Source: Cobetia amphilecti
GTDB taxonomy: Bacteria > Pseudomonadota > Gammaproteobacteria > Pseudomonadales > Halomonadaceae
DNA length: 64,000 nt
Strand: one strand, 5' to 3'
Assembly: GCF_030010415.1 (NCBI RefSeq)
Contig: NZ_JASCSA010000002.1
A program made the position numbers and the translations under genes. Every line of letters begins with the position of its first letter. Positions within the stretch are counted from its first letter, which is position 1. Below, piece after piece: positions 17,096-25,262 of this stretch. The notes under the pieces are model-generated. The model did not search any database, was not told where the DNA came from, and saw only the letters and a program-made list of their open reading frames with translations.

Positions 17096-17623
17096 TCAGC
17101 TTTCGCTACGCCGCAGCTGACGACTGGACAGCTCGACACGCTGTTGCTGATTGATCAGATTGAGCAGCACGATGACGCGCTCATCGCCCTTCGCGCTCTC
17201 GAAGACGCCACTGAGCGAACTCAAGGGGCCATCGATGATCTCGACCTGCTCGCCGGCCCGGAAATAGACATTCTCCGGCGGTTGCTCCTGGCGTTGTTCG
17301 CCGCTGGCGATCAGGGCTTCCACCAGAGGCGTCGGCACCGCCGTCGGCGTGTTGCCGAAGCTGACCAGCTTGAGCACGCCACGGGTCGAGCGAATCGGAC
17401 GCCAGTTGTCATCCATCTGATCAAGGCGTATGAACAGGTAATAGGGGAAGAGCGGCTCTTCGACCCAACGCAGCTTGCCGCCGCGCTTCTTTTCCACCTC
17501 CAACAGGGGGTGGAAGACGTGAAATCCCTGATTGGTGAGGTTCTCCGCCGCACGGAAGGATTCCCCGCCCTTGCACTGGATCAGATACCAATGCGCCTTG
17601 GCAGCTTCTCGGGCTTCACTCAT
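17096..17623 (-). CDS. rfaH: Transcription antiterminator of the RfaH/NusG family
   Basis: A 175-residue paralogue of NusG. The N-terminal NGN domain opens HWYLIQCKGGESFRAAENL, with the central PLFPYYLFIRLD and WRPIRSTRGVLKLVSFG blocks. The C-terminal KOW domain is GEQVEIIDGPLSSLSGVFES. RfaH binds elongating RNA polymerase at ops sites in long surface-polysaccharide operons and suppresses pausing and Rho termination. It lies divergently next to ampG and 2 kb from the exopolysaccharide operon, the expected kind of target. Whether it is a true RfaH with fold-switching KOW cannot be told by eye. Confidence 0.9.
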   Translation of the reverse strand: MSEAREAAKAHWYLIQCKGGESFRAAENLTNQGFHVFHPLLEVEKKRGGKLRWVEEPLFPYYLFIRLDQMDDNWRPIRSTRGVLKLVSFGNTPTAVPTPLVEALIASGEQRQEQPPENVYFRAGEQVEIIDGPLSSLSGVFESAKGDERVIVLLNLINQQQRVELSSRQLRRSES

Positions 17624-17774
17624 GATGACCTCTCATTGCCTGCCTGCCCCACTCATGCGTGTCTCGACCTGCATCATGCCTGTCGGCTGACCGGCAGGAC
17701 AATGCATGGCTCTTGCCCTCAGGCAGTGCGACAATCCGGCCATGAATGACGCAAGCGGCAGATAGCCGCTCACC

Positions 17775-19082
17775 GTGCGTGTGACACGCGCGGCCACACC
17801 CTCTGCATGGACAGGCAAGGCTTTGACTTCAAAGGATTTACGCTTACTCGTTGGCCGTCATGGTATCACGTTCCTGATGGGCTTCGCCTCCGGGCTGCCA
17901 CTGCTGCTGACCGGTAGCGTGCTGCAGGCCTGGATGACGGATGCCGGTGTCTCACTGGACGCCGTGGGCCTGCTCGCGCTGGTCGGCCTGCCCTATACCC
18001 TCAAGTTTCTGTGGGCGCCATTGCTGGACCGCATCATGCCGCCGGTGCTCGGTCGGCGCCGTGGCTGGCTGATGATCGCCCAGCTGGCCCTGACCGCACT
18101 GATCGCGTTGCTTGCCTTGCAGGACCCGCACATGTCGCCGCTGACCATGGGCGCCATCGCGCTGGCGGTCAGCTTCTTCAGCGCCACCCAGGACATCGTG
18201 ATCGATGCCTATCGCCGCGAGCACCTGCCGGACAACGAGCTGGGGCTGGGCTCCAGCTTCTATGTCTATGGCTACCGCATCGGCATGCTGATGGCCTCGG
18301 CCGGTGGCCTGGTGCTGGCCGACATGATCGGCTTCCGCGTGACCTACCTGATCATGGCCGCGACCCTGGGCGCCTGCATGCTGGTGACCCTGCTGGCACC
18401 GGAACCCGAGGCACAGGCCGCGCCGCGCGCCCATCATCTGCATGAGATCCTGTGGGACCCCATCCGCCACTTCATGAAGCGCGATGGCGCCATCTGGCTG
18501 CTGCTGTTCATCCTGCTCTACAAGCTGGGCGATTCCGTGGCAGGCAATCTGACCACGCCCTTCTACAAGGACATCGGCTTCAGCAACTCGCAGATCGGCG
18601 CGACCGTGAAGCTGTTCGGCCTGTGGCCCTTGCTGGCCGGCACCTTCTTCGGCGGCCTGATGATCATGCGCATCGGCATCTATCGGGCGCTCTGGTGGTT
18701 CGGCATCCTGCAGATGGTGTCGACTGCCGGCTTCGTCTGGCTGCATCACGTCGGTGATTCGCTGGCGTGGCTCGCGGCGGTGGTCGCCTTCGAGAACCTG
18801 GCCGCCGGCATGGGCAGCGCCGCCTTCATCGCCTTCATGGGCGCGCTGACCGACAAGCGCTTCACCGCCGGCCAGTACGCGATGCTCTCATCGATCATGG
18901 GCCTGCCGCGCGTGGTGATCGCCGCGCCCTCCGGCTATCTGGCCGATGCGGCCGGCTGGGACAGCTTCTTCTGGATCTGCACGCTGGCCGCCATACCGGG
19001 CCTGTTGCTGTTGCTGCGCTTCCGTCACTGGGGCGCGATGCTGGCCACGCCCCACAAGTCACCCGCCATGTCGGGCGAGTGA
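17775..19082 (+). CDS. ampG: AmpG-like muropeptide permease (MFS)
   Basis: A protein of about 435 residues with twelve or more hydrophobic helices. AmpG family motifs include FLMGFASGLPLLLTGSVLQAW, LVGLPYTLKFLWAPLLDR and FFSATQDIVIDAYRRE. AmpG imports GlcNAc-anhydroMurNAc peptides for cell-wall recycling. The start is uncertain: GTG at 17775 gives the longest form, while TTG at 17823 (protein MTSKDLRLL) is preceded by AAGG and may be the real start. It is divergent from rfaH. It may head a transcript that continues into the exopolysaccharide genes, but a 225-base gap with its own promoter-like site intervenes. Confidence 0.88.
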   Translation: MRVTRAATPSAWTGKALTSKDLRLLVGRHGITFLMGFASGLPLLLTGSVLQAWMTDAGVSLDAVGLLALVGLPYTLKFLWAPLLDRIMPPVLGRRRGWLMIAQLALTALIALLALQDPHMSPLTMGAIALAVSFFSATQDIVIDAYRREHLPDNELGLGSSFYVYGYRIGMLMASAGGLVLADMIGFRVTYLIMAATLGACMLVTLLAPEPEAQAAPRAHHLHEILWDPIRHFMKRDGAIWLLLFILLYKLGDSVAGNLTTPFYKDIGFSNSQIGATVKLFGLWPLLAGTFFGGLMIMRIGIYRALWWFGILQMVSTAGFVWLHHVGDSLAWLAAVVAFENLAAGMGSAAFIAFMGALTDKRFTAGQYAMLSSIMGLPRVVIAAPSGYLADAAGWDSFFWICTLAAIPGLLLLLRFRHWGAMLATPHKSPAMSGE

Positions 19083-19109
19083 CAACGTCGCGCAGCCAAC
19101 CTGGACAGT

Positions 19110-19142
19110 CCGAAAACAGCAGGAGAGCCCGAAAACAGCAGG
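19110..19142. repeat. Two 14-bp direct repeats at 19-bp spacing
   Basis: CCGAAAACAGCAGG occurs at 19110-19123 and 19129-19142. The 19-base period is close to two helical turns, as for a tandem protein-binding site ahead of the exopolysaccharide operon. Confidence 0.85.
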
Positions 19143-19192
19143 CAGAACCACGAAACCCAGCAAGAAAGAATGAGGCAAGTCAGTCGGCGTCG

Positions 19193-19241
19193 TTGACACT
19201 GTAACAGCAGGTAAACGATGCTTATGCGGCATAGTGCATAA
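19193..19241 (+). promoter_or_regulatory. Promoter-like element of the exopolysaccharide operon
   Basis: A consensus -35 TTGACA (19193-19198) lies 110 bases before the STAS gene. The -10 is weak (GATGCT at 18-bp spacing). Just downstream is TTATGC-N8-GCATAA (19222-19241), a dyad that could be an operator. Confidence 0.35.
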
Positions 19242-19307
19242 AGATAACAAGCTGCACCGCAAGCCCAGCTGGCGCCAGGCGGTGACATCAAGCACAGGGA
19301 GCCCGTC

Positions 19308-19667
19308 ATGCCCATCACCACCCGGATTCACGAAGGCATCATGATCACGCCGCCTGCCCAGCTGACAGGCGAGCTCGCGCGCTATTTCCGCCAGGAGATG
19401 CTGGCGATGATTCCTGAGCACACCGGCATGCTGGCGGTGGATCTCAGCCATGTCGATGCCATTGATGCCGATGGGCTCTCGGTGCTGGTCAGTCTGCATG
19501 ATGCGCTGTCCCCGGCGGCGCTGGTGGTGGTCGAACCCTCGCCGGTCATGCAGACAGAGCTGGAGCGCGTGCGCCTGTTCGAGCTCTTCGATATCTACTA
19601 TCAGCGCGACCCGCTGCTGGAGTCGAGCGGCGACACGCGGACAGGGCCTTCTCGTGAGGTAGCCTGA
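19308..19667 (+). CDS. STAS-domain protein heading the exopolysaccharide operon
   Basis: A 119-residue protein, nearly all one STAS domain (the anti-sigma antagonist/SpoIIAA fold). The hallmark helix is LAVDLSHVDAIDADGLSVLV at residues 42-61. In SpoIIAA the sequence is Asp-Ser-Ser-Gly and the first Ser is phosphorylated. Here it is Asp53-Ala54-Asp55-Gly56, so that serine is lost. Its stop codon shares one base with the ATG of the Wza-like gene, so the two are translationally coupled. A role in controlling or organising polysaccharide export is an inference from position; no kinase or anti-sigma partner is adjacent. GGGAG precedes the ATG by seven bases. Confidence 0.8.
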   Translation: MPITTRIHEGIMITPPAQLTGELARYFRQEMLAMIPEHTGMLAVDLSHVDAIDADGLSVLVSLHDALSPAALVVVEPSPVMQTELERVRLFELFDIYYQRDPLLESSGDTRTGPSREVA

Positions 19668-20839
19668 TGAAACGCGACCTGACCCGGCCCAGCTCCCTTT
19701 TCCGCTCTCTTCGACGCCTGCTGGGCGTCGCGATCACGGCCGGCCTGATGGGCGGCTGTACGCCGATCATGCTGGACGACACTCCCGCCGAAGATCACTG
19801 GCAACAGGCGACCCACTGGCCGCTGGAGCTGCCTGCCCCTCATGCCGATGATCGCTTCATGCAACTGCCCGCGGGCGATGACCAGCGGCTGGCGGCGGGT
19901 GATCGCCTGAGCGTCAGGGTCGCCGGCAGCGAACTCTTCGATGGCAGCTACGAGGTGGATCATGACGGACGCCTGCGTCTGCCGTGGCTCTCGCCGGTCG
20001 AGGCCTCCAACAAGACCATCGACGCCCTGGCGGATGAGATCACCCGGCGTCTGGTGCAGGAAGAGCTGATTCGCCCGGGTCTGGCGCATGTCAGCATCCG
20101 GCTCGAGGAATGGGCGCCGTTGGCCGTTGCGGTGTCCGGCGCGGTGTTCTTCCCGGGCGAGGCGGTCATCAATACCCGCCTGCCCGAAGAGCGCATGGTG
20201 CGCCGCGATTTCGCCGGCGGCGATGCCAGTCAACAGCGTCGTCTGTCGGCGGCCTTGACCACGGCTGGAGGCATCCGCCCCGACGCGGACCTGAGCCATA
20301 TCGAGCTGATTCGCGACGGCCAGACACAGATTCTCGACATGCGCGGCCTGATCGACGGCGAATATGCCGCCAATCCCTGGCTGCGTGTGGGTGACCGCAT
20401 CCACGTGCCCTCCAGCGGCGCCTTCCAGGCCGCGCTGATGCGCCCCTCGCCGCTCACCGCGCCGGGCATCGTCATCTATGCCTCCAACCTGACCACCCCG
20501 GCCAACAACAACAACGTCAGCAACTACACGGTGTTGCGCTCGCAGGTGCCCTACGGCGTGCGCATGCTGCAGGGCGTGATCAATGCCAACTGCGTCGGCG
20601 GCATCCAGGCGACCTCCGGTTCGCGCCGCGCGGTGCTGATCAGTACCAATCCGATGACGCATCAGCCGGTCGTGGTCGATCGCGGTATCGATGCCCTGCT
20701 GGCCAATCCGGCGGATGTGGGCGTCAATCCCTATCTGATGCCCGAGGATGTGGTCGGTTGCTATGACTCCGGTGTCACCAACATCCGTGATATCGCCCGC
20801 ACGCTGACTGACCTGCTGACGCCGGCCACTCTGCTGTAA
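19667..20839 (+). CDS. Wza-like outer-membrane polysaccharide export lipoprotein
   Basis: A 390-residue protein with a lipoprotein signal (LMGGC; lipid-modified Cys near residue 28). It has the polysaccharide export (OPX) domain: RLAAGDRLSVRVAG, then DGSYEVDHDGRLRLPWL and KTIDALADEITRRL. SLBB-like segments follow (VAVSGAVFFPGEAVIN, ALTTAGGIRPDADLSHIELIRDG). OPX proteins form the outer-membrane channel for capsule or exopolysaccharide. The C-terminal 130 residues (from about ASNLTTPANNNN) are not standard Wza and include conserved-looking Cys pairs whose role I cannot assign. It is the second gene of the operon. Confidence 0.82.
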   Translation: MKRDLTRPSSLFRSLRRLLGVAITAGLMGGCTPIMLDDTPAEDHWQQATHWPLELPAPHADDRFMQLPAGDDQRLAAGDRLSVRVAGSELFDGSYEVDHDGRLRLPWLSPVEASNKTIDALADEITRRLVQEELIRPGLAHVSIRLEEWAPLAVAVSGAVFFPGEAVINTRLPEERMVRRDFAGGDASQQRRLSAALTTAGGIRPDADLSHIELIRDGQTQILDMRGLIDGEYAANPWLRVGDRIHVPSSGAFQAALMRPSPLTAPGIVIYASNLTTPANNNNVSNYTVLRSQVPYGVRMLQGVINANCVGGIQATSGSRRAVLISTNPMTHQPVVVDRGIDALLANPADVGVNPYLMPEDVVGCYDSGVTNIRDIARTLTDLLTPATLL

Positions 20840-20897
20840 CCCATCGCCTGTCCGTTGATGGAATGCGACTGATCACTACCACGCGACAAGGATGTGC

Positions 20898-22352
20898 ATG
20901 ACAGAGTCCCGCTCACCCGACACACCACAAGACGCAGCCAAGCCCTCACTGGGGCGCCGAATCCTGGGCATCCTGCTGGGCTGGGCGGCGCGTGGCTCCA
21001 GCATGCGCCCGCGCACCCGCCGCGCGGCCTACCTGTTGCTGGCGACCGCCATCCTGAGTGTCATCTGGGGGTTGACCATCGCCTTCATCGCCGTGGCACC
21101 TGTCACCTACACCACCAGCTGGACGATGATCCTGCCGGGCACCGGCTCCGGTCTGTCGGTGAACTTCGAGAGCATCGGCCAGGCCAGCACCAGCGCCAAC
21201 TCTTCCTACTCAAGCTCCTCGCTGGACCCCAAGGTCAACTACCGCGCCATCGCCGAGAGCCCCGCCGTGCTCGAGCGTGCCGCCAGCACGGTCGACATGC
21301 ATCCCGACGATTACGGCAAGCCCAAGATCAAGCTGACCGACCAGACCGCGCTGATCGCCTTCCAGACCAGCGCGCCGAGCGCCAAGGCCGCGCTTGCACG
21401 CGCCAATGCGCACATCGATGCCTTCAATGAGGTGATCGAACAGCTGCGCAATGATGAGCAGGCGCGCCGCGAAGCCGTCATCCGCCGCTCGCTCGAGACC
21501 TACGACCGCACGCTCAAGGAAACCCAGCGCAAGCTGCTCGAGTTCCAGTCCACTTCCGGGCTGGTTTCCATGGAGCAGTTCAAGGAACTGACGCTGAGTG
21601 TCGAGGCGCTCAAGGACACACTCGAAACGCGTGATGGCGAGCTGTCGGCCCTCAATGCCCGGCTCGCTACCCTGTCCAGTCGCCTGGGGCTGGATGCCGG
21701 CCAGGCCGGTGGCGTGATCGCCCTGCAGCGCGACGCCCGCTATCAGGCGCTGCTGACGCAGGCGGCAGAGCAGGCAGCCAGTCTCGATGAAGCGCGCGGC
21801 AAATGGGGCGAACGCAATCCGGAGGTCATCAATCTGGCCGCGGGGCTTGATTCCCTCGAGCGCTCGCTGGCCTCACGCATGCGCCAGTTGCTACCCCGCC
21901 AGTCCTCGCGCAACCAGAATGCCCTGCGTGCCGCGTCCGGCCATGCCAATCAGGACACCCTGGTCGGCGAGCTGATCACCCTGGATACCCAGCGGCGCGG
22001 CGTGATCAGCGAGCTTGCCACCGGGCGAGCCAATCTGGCGGCCCGCCAGCAGCGGCTGGACAACAGCGTCGCCAAGGCCGCCCAGCTGCAGGACCTGCTG
22101 CGCGAGCAACAGGTCGCCACGGCGGTCTACACCACGGCGCTGGCCAAGATCGACATCGGTCAGATCGACCCCTTCGCCAGCTACCCGATGCTGCAGATCC
22201 TCGATCCGCCGCCATTGCCCGAGAAGGCGGATTCGCTGGGCATCAAGCTGGCCATCGTCGGCGCGCTTGCCGCGAGCGTCTTCAGCATCATCGGCCTGAT
22301 TCTCCTGTGGATCAGAAAACCCTACCTGCTGCGTCTGCAGCAAAGCGTGTGA
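20898..22352 (+). CDS. Wzz/GumC-like polysaccharide co-polymerase without kinase domain
   Basis: A 484-residue inner-membrane protein with a TM helix near residues 45-70, a large periplasmic part and a second TM helix at the C-terminus (LAIVGALAASVFSIIGLILLW). Between them are long helices (LETYDRTLKETQRKLLEFQ and later) forming the coiled coil of chain-length regulators. The Pro-rich motif LDPPPLPEKADSLG just before the last TM is the classic Wzz/GumC signature. There is no cytoplasmic Walker-type tyrosine kinase domain, and none is encoded next to it. The first ATG of the frame overlaps the ribosome site; AAGGA is well placed for the ATG at 20898. It sets polymer length and bridges to the Wza-like channel. 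Confidence 0.85.
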   Translation: MTESRSPDTPQDAAKPSLGRRILGILLGWAARGSSMRPRTRRAAYLLLATAILSVIWGLTIAFIAVAPVTYTTSWTMILPGTGSGLSVNFESIGQASTSANSSYSSSSLDPKVNYRAIAESPAVLERAASTVDMHPDDYGKPKIKLTDQTALIAFQTSAPSAKAALARANAHIDAFNEVIEQLRNDEQARREAVIRRSLETYDRTLKETQRKLLEFQSTSGLVSMEQFKELTLSVEALKDTLETRDGELSALNARLATLSSRLGLDAGQAGGVIALQRDARYQALLTQAAEQAASLDEARGKWGERNPEVINLAAGLDSLERSLASRMRQLLPRQSSRNQNALRAASGHANQDTLVGELITLDTQRRGVISELATGRANLAARQQRLDNSVAKAAQLQDLLREQQVATAVYTTALAKIDIGQIDPFASYPMLQILDPPPLPEKADSLGIKLAIVGALAASVFSIIGLILLWIRKPYLLRLQQSV

Positions 22353-22359
22353 GCCGCCG

Positions 22360-23733
22360 ATGTTCTCCCTGAAGGCGGGGCCAGAGGCGGATGTCCGCCC
22401 CGAGACCCCGGAAGAACGCATCATCTGGTTCTCGATCACCGCGACCTACCTGTTCTATCTGGTCGGCGGCCTCTACGTGCTGGCACCGGTGCTGGCATGG
22501 TCACTGGTGATGCGTGCCGCCTGGCTGCACCTCAAGGGCCGCCAGCGTTTTCCGCGCCTGCCCTGGCCACTGTGGGTGTGGATCATCGGCATGATCGTGA
22601 TGGAGTTCTCGCTGCTGGCCGGCCACCTGATCGAGAACCTCGGCACCGGCAAGCTGATCAAGTCCTCCATCGGCTGGGCCAAGGGCTGGGCGCTGCTGGC
22701 GGTCTTCCCGATCATCGGCTGTCTGGCGATCCGCCCGGCGGTGATCATTCGCGCGGCCATGCATGTCTGCCTGCACACCATGCTGTTGCTGCCGGTATTC
22801 GTCGGGGCCTGGCTAGCGGGACTGCCCCAGGTGCCCTTCGTCTCGCCACTGCAGGCCATCGGTGGGCCGGGACCGGAATTCTTCGCCGTCTCGCTCTATG
22901 AGATCGACCCCGGCAGCGGCATGCCGCGCTGGCGCCTGTTCACGCCCTGGGCGCCGGCGGTGGGCTTTGTCGCCAGCATCTATTTCGCCTGCGCCCTGCT
23001 CGAGAAACATCCCTTGTGGAAGGCGATCGGCATCGGCGGCAGCGTGCTGATGATCCTGATGTCCGGCTCGCGCATGGCGCTGGTGTCGCTGGTGTTGATC
23101 AGCGCCGGGATGTTCCTGCTCAAGCGTCTGCACAAGCCGTGGCTGTGGTTCAGCTTTTCCGGCGTCAGCCTGATCGGTGGCTTTCTCGGCGCGCCGATCC
23201 TGGAGGCCATCGACAACTTCATCGCCGCCTTCAAGGGCTCGCGGGCGGACTCGACCCGCGTGCGGGCCGCGCTGGGGCGCATCGCGGTGGATCGCTGGCG
23301 CAACGAGGCGCCGTGGTTCGGCCACGGCATCGTCGAACGCGGCCCGCACCTGGTGGAGTACATGCCGATCGGCTCACACCACAGCTGGTATGGGCTGCTG
23401 TTCGTCAAGGGCATCTTCGGCCTGTTCGCGCTGTTGGTGCCGATGCTGGTCAGCCTGCTGCATCTGCTGCGCTTCGTGGTCGGCCGCCCTGTCGTGCAGC
23501 TGGGCTTGATCATGGTCGGCCTGCTGTTCGTCTACTCCTTCGGCGAGAACCTGGAGATTCTGGCCTACCTGATCTGGCCGGGCCTGATCCTGATCGGCAA
23601 GGCACACCAGCTGGCGGGCCTGCCCGCCAGCGAAGGGCATACCCACAACATGGGGCCGGTGGATGTGGAGAAGCCGCTTTCAAGGGCAGCGCCCGCCTCC
23701 GCCGATACCGGCAGCAGCGACACGGCAACCTAG
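22360..23733 (+). CDS. O-antigen ligase/polymerase-like membrane protein (Wzy candidate)
   Basis: A 457-residue protein with about ten to twelve hydrophobic segments. A large periplasmic loop contains RWRNEAPWFGHGIVERG and the SHHSWYGLLFVKGIFG motif, the His-containing region typical of the Wzy/WaaL (Wzy_C) superfamily. The usual job is joining repeat units on undecaprenyl carrier into polymer in the periplasm. It starts eight bases after the co-polymerase stop. Position between the co-polymerase and the flippase supports Wzy over an O-antigen ligase; sequence alone does not settle it. Confidence 0.78.
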   Translation: MFSLKAGPEADVRPETPEERIIWFSITATYLFYLVGGLYVLAPVLAWSLVMRAAWLHLKGRQRFPRLPWPLWVWIIGMIVMEFSLLAGHLIENLGTGKLIKSSIGWAKGWALLAVFPIIGCLAIRPAVIIRAAMHVCLHTMLLLPVFVGAWLAGLPQVPFVSPLQAIGGPGPEFFAVSLYEIDPGSGMPRWRLFTPWAPAVGFVASIYFACALLEKHPLWKAIGIGGSVLMILMSGSRMALVSLVLISAGMFLLKRLHKPWLWFSFSGVSLIGGFLGAPILEAIDNFIAAFKGSRADSTRVRAALGRIAVDRWRNEAPWFGHGIVERGPHLVEYMPIGSHHSWYGLLFVKGIFGLFALLVPMLVSLLHLLRFVVGRPVVQLGLIMVGLLFVYSFGENLEILAYLIWPGLILIGKAHQLAGLPASEGHTHNMGPVDVEKPLSRAAPASADTGSSDTAT

Positions 23734-23879
23734 CCCGATCACGGGATAGTGGAACAAGGCTGCGCCAGATCACGCCAATTCATCAGTACATTGCGCTAGA
23801 GTGGCTACATCAACCGTTCAAAAGCATGACTGACAAGACCAGATGCCTGGAAAGGCACGACAAGCCAGGGAGCCAGGCG

Positions 23880-25262
23880 ATGGGTGTGATCACGCGACTC
23901 AAGACACGTCTGACAGGTGGCGGAGACGGTGGCAATGGCCGTCTGATCCGCAATCTGGCCTGGATGGGCATGTCGCAAGGGGTGCACCGCATCGCGCGAT
24001 TGGGCGCGACCCTGGTGGCGGCGCGCATGATCGCGCCGGAGTCCTTCGGTATCGCCGCCATCGTGCTCACCGCGCACGAGATCATGCACGCCATCTCCAA
24101 TGCCGCCGTGGTACCCGCTCTGGTGCAGGCCGGTCGCGAGGGATATGAGCGTCTGTGCCGCGATGCCTACTGGTTCAATTGGGTGGTGTGTCTTGGCCTG
24201 ATGGTGCTGCAGATGGCACTGGCCCCGCTGCTCGCCTACCTCTATGACGCTCCTGATCTGACCCTGCCGCTGATGGCGCTGGCGCTGATCTTCCCGATGC
24301 TGCCCCCCGCCGCCATCAACGCGGCGCGAATTCTGCGCAGCAACCGCCTGCACATCACGGCGCGCATCGAGATGGGCCAGAGCATCGGCGAGGCCGTCGG
24401 CGTGATGCTGCTGGCCGCCATGGGTGCCGGGTTCTGGGCCTTGATCCTGCCCAAGCTGATCGTGACGCCCATCTGGACCCTGACCTACCGCTGGTGCGAA
24501 TCATGGCGCATCGATGAGCGCCCCTCCACGCTGTGGTCGCGGCCGCTGATGAGTTTCGCGCGCCCGATGATGGGCGTCGAGGTGGTCTCGGTGCTGCGTC
24601 AGCAGATGGATTACCTGCTGGTCGGCGCCCTGTTCGCCATGGACGTGCTCGGCGTCTACTTCTTTGCCTTCAATGCCGGACTCGGCATCAGCCTCGGCCT
24701 CTTGCGCGCCTACTCCACCGCCATCTTCCCGCAGCTGTGCGGCGACATGACGTCTCGCGAACGACTGGCACGCATGCACCACGGCATGCGTCTGTTCGCG
24801 CTGGTCGCCGTGCCCGCCATCATCGCCCAGAGCCTGCTGGCGCCCTGGTATGTGCCGATCCTGTTCGGGGAGGCCTGGGTCGAGCGTGGCGCCCTGCCGA
24901 TCCTGATCCTGATCTGCCTCTCCGCCCTGCCGCGCATCCTGCTCGACAGTTGCGGCCAGCTGCTGCGCGCCCAGGGCATGCCCGGGGCAGACCTCAAGCT
25001 GCAGATCTTCATGACGCTGATGCTCGGCGCCGGCATGTTCGCCGGCGTGCCCTTCGGCATCAACGGCGTCGCGGCCGGCATTCTGGTCGGCATCAGTCTG
25101 GCCGCCCTGCCCGGCTACCTGTGGACACGCCGGCTGATCCTCGCTCAGGACGGCTTGATGACACAGACATCGACCCAGCCACCAGACACACCAGACACAC
25201 CTCAGGCAGCATCCACCGCATCGCTTTCCCCAGACAGGGACGTCCAGGAGGCCAGACCATGA
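23880..25262 (+). CDS. Oligosaccharide flippase, Wzx/MOP superfamily
   Basis: A 460-residue membrane protein with about twelve to fourteen helices. It opens LIRNLAWMGMSQGVHRIARLG and continues ARMIAPESFGIAAIVL, the standard start of Wzx-like polysaccharide flippases. Wzx moves lipid-linked repeat units to the periplasmic face. I use the ATG at 23880 (GGAG eight bases upstream); an in-frame ATG at 23826 would add 18 unlikely residues. The last 40 residues are Thr/Pro/Gln-rich with PDTPDTP repeats. The stop overlaps the next start (ATGA). The 146-base gap before it is the longest between operon genes from the Wzy candidate onward and could hold a minor promoter. Confidence 0.85.
   Translation: MGVITRLKTRLTGGGDGGNGRLIRNLAWMGMSQGVHRIARLGATLVAARMIAPESFGIAAIVLTAHEIMHAISNAAVVPALVQAGREGYERLCRDAYWFNWVVCLGLMVLQMALAPLLAYLYDAPDLTLPLMALALIFPMLPPAAINAARILRSNRLHITARIEMGQSIGEAVGVMLLAAMGAGFWALILPKLIVTPIWTLTYRWCESWRIDERPSTLWSRPLMSFARPMMGVEVVSVLRQQMDYLLVGALFAMDVLGVYFFAFNAGLGISLGLLRAYSTAIFPQLCGDMTSRERLARMHHGMRLFALVAVPAIIAQSLLAPWYVPILFGEAWVERGALPILILICLSALPRILLDSCGQLLRAQGMPGADLKLQIFMTLMLGAGMFAGVPFGINGVAAGILVGISLAALPGYLWTRRLILAQDGLMTQTSTQPPDTPDTPQAASTASLSPDRDVQEARP

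Noticed and set aside
23016..23879. Upstream extension of the Wzx frame by 288 codons
   Set aside because: It overlaps the Wzy gene in another frame and translates to Arg/Ala/Gly-rich non-protein-like sequence; the flippase family start is at 23880.
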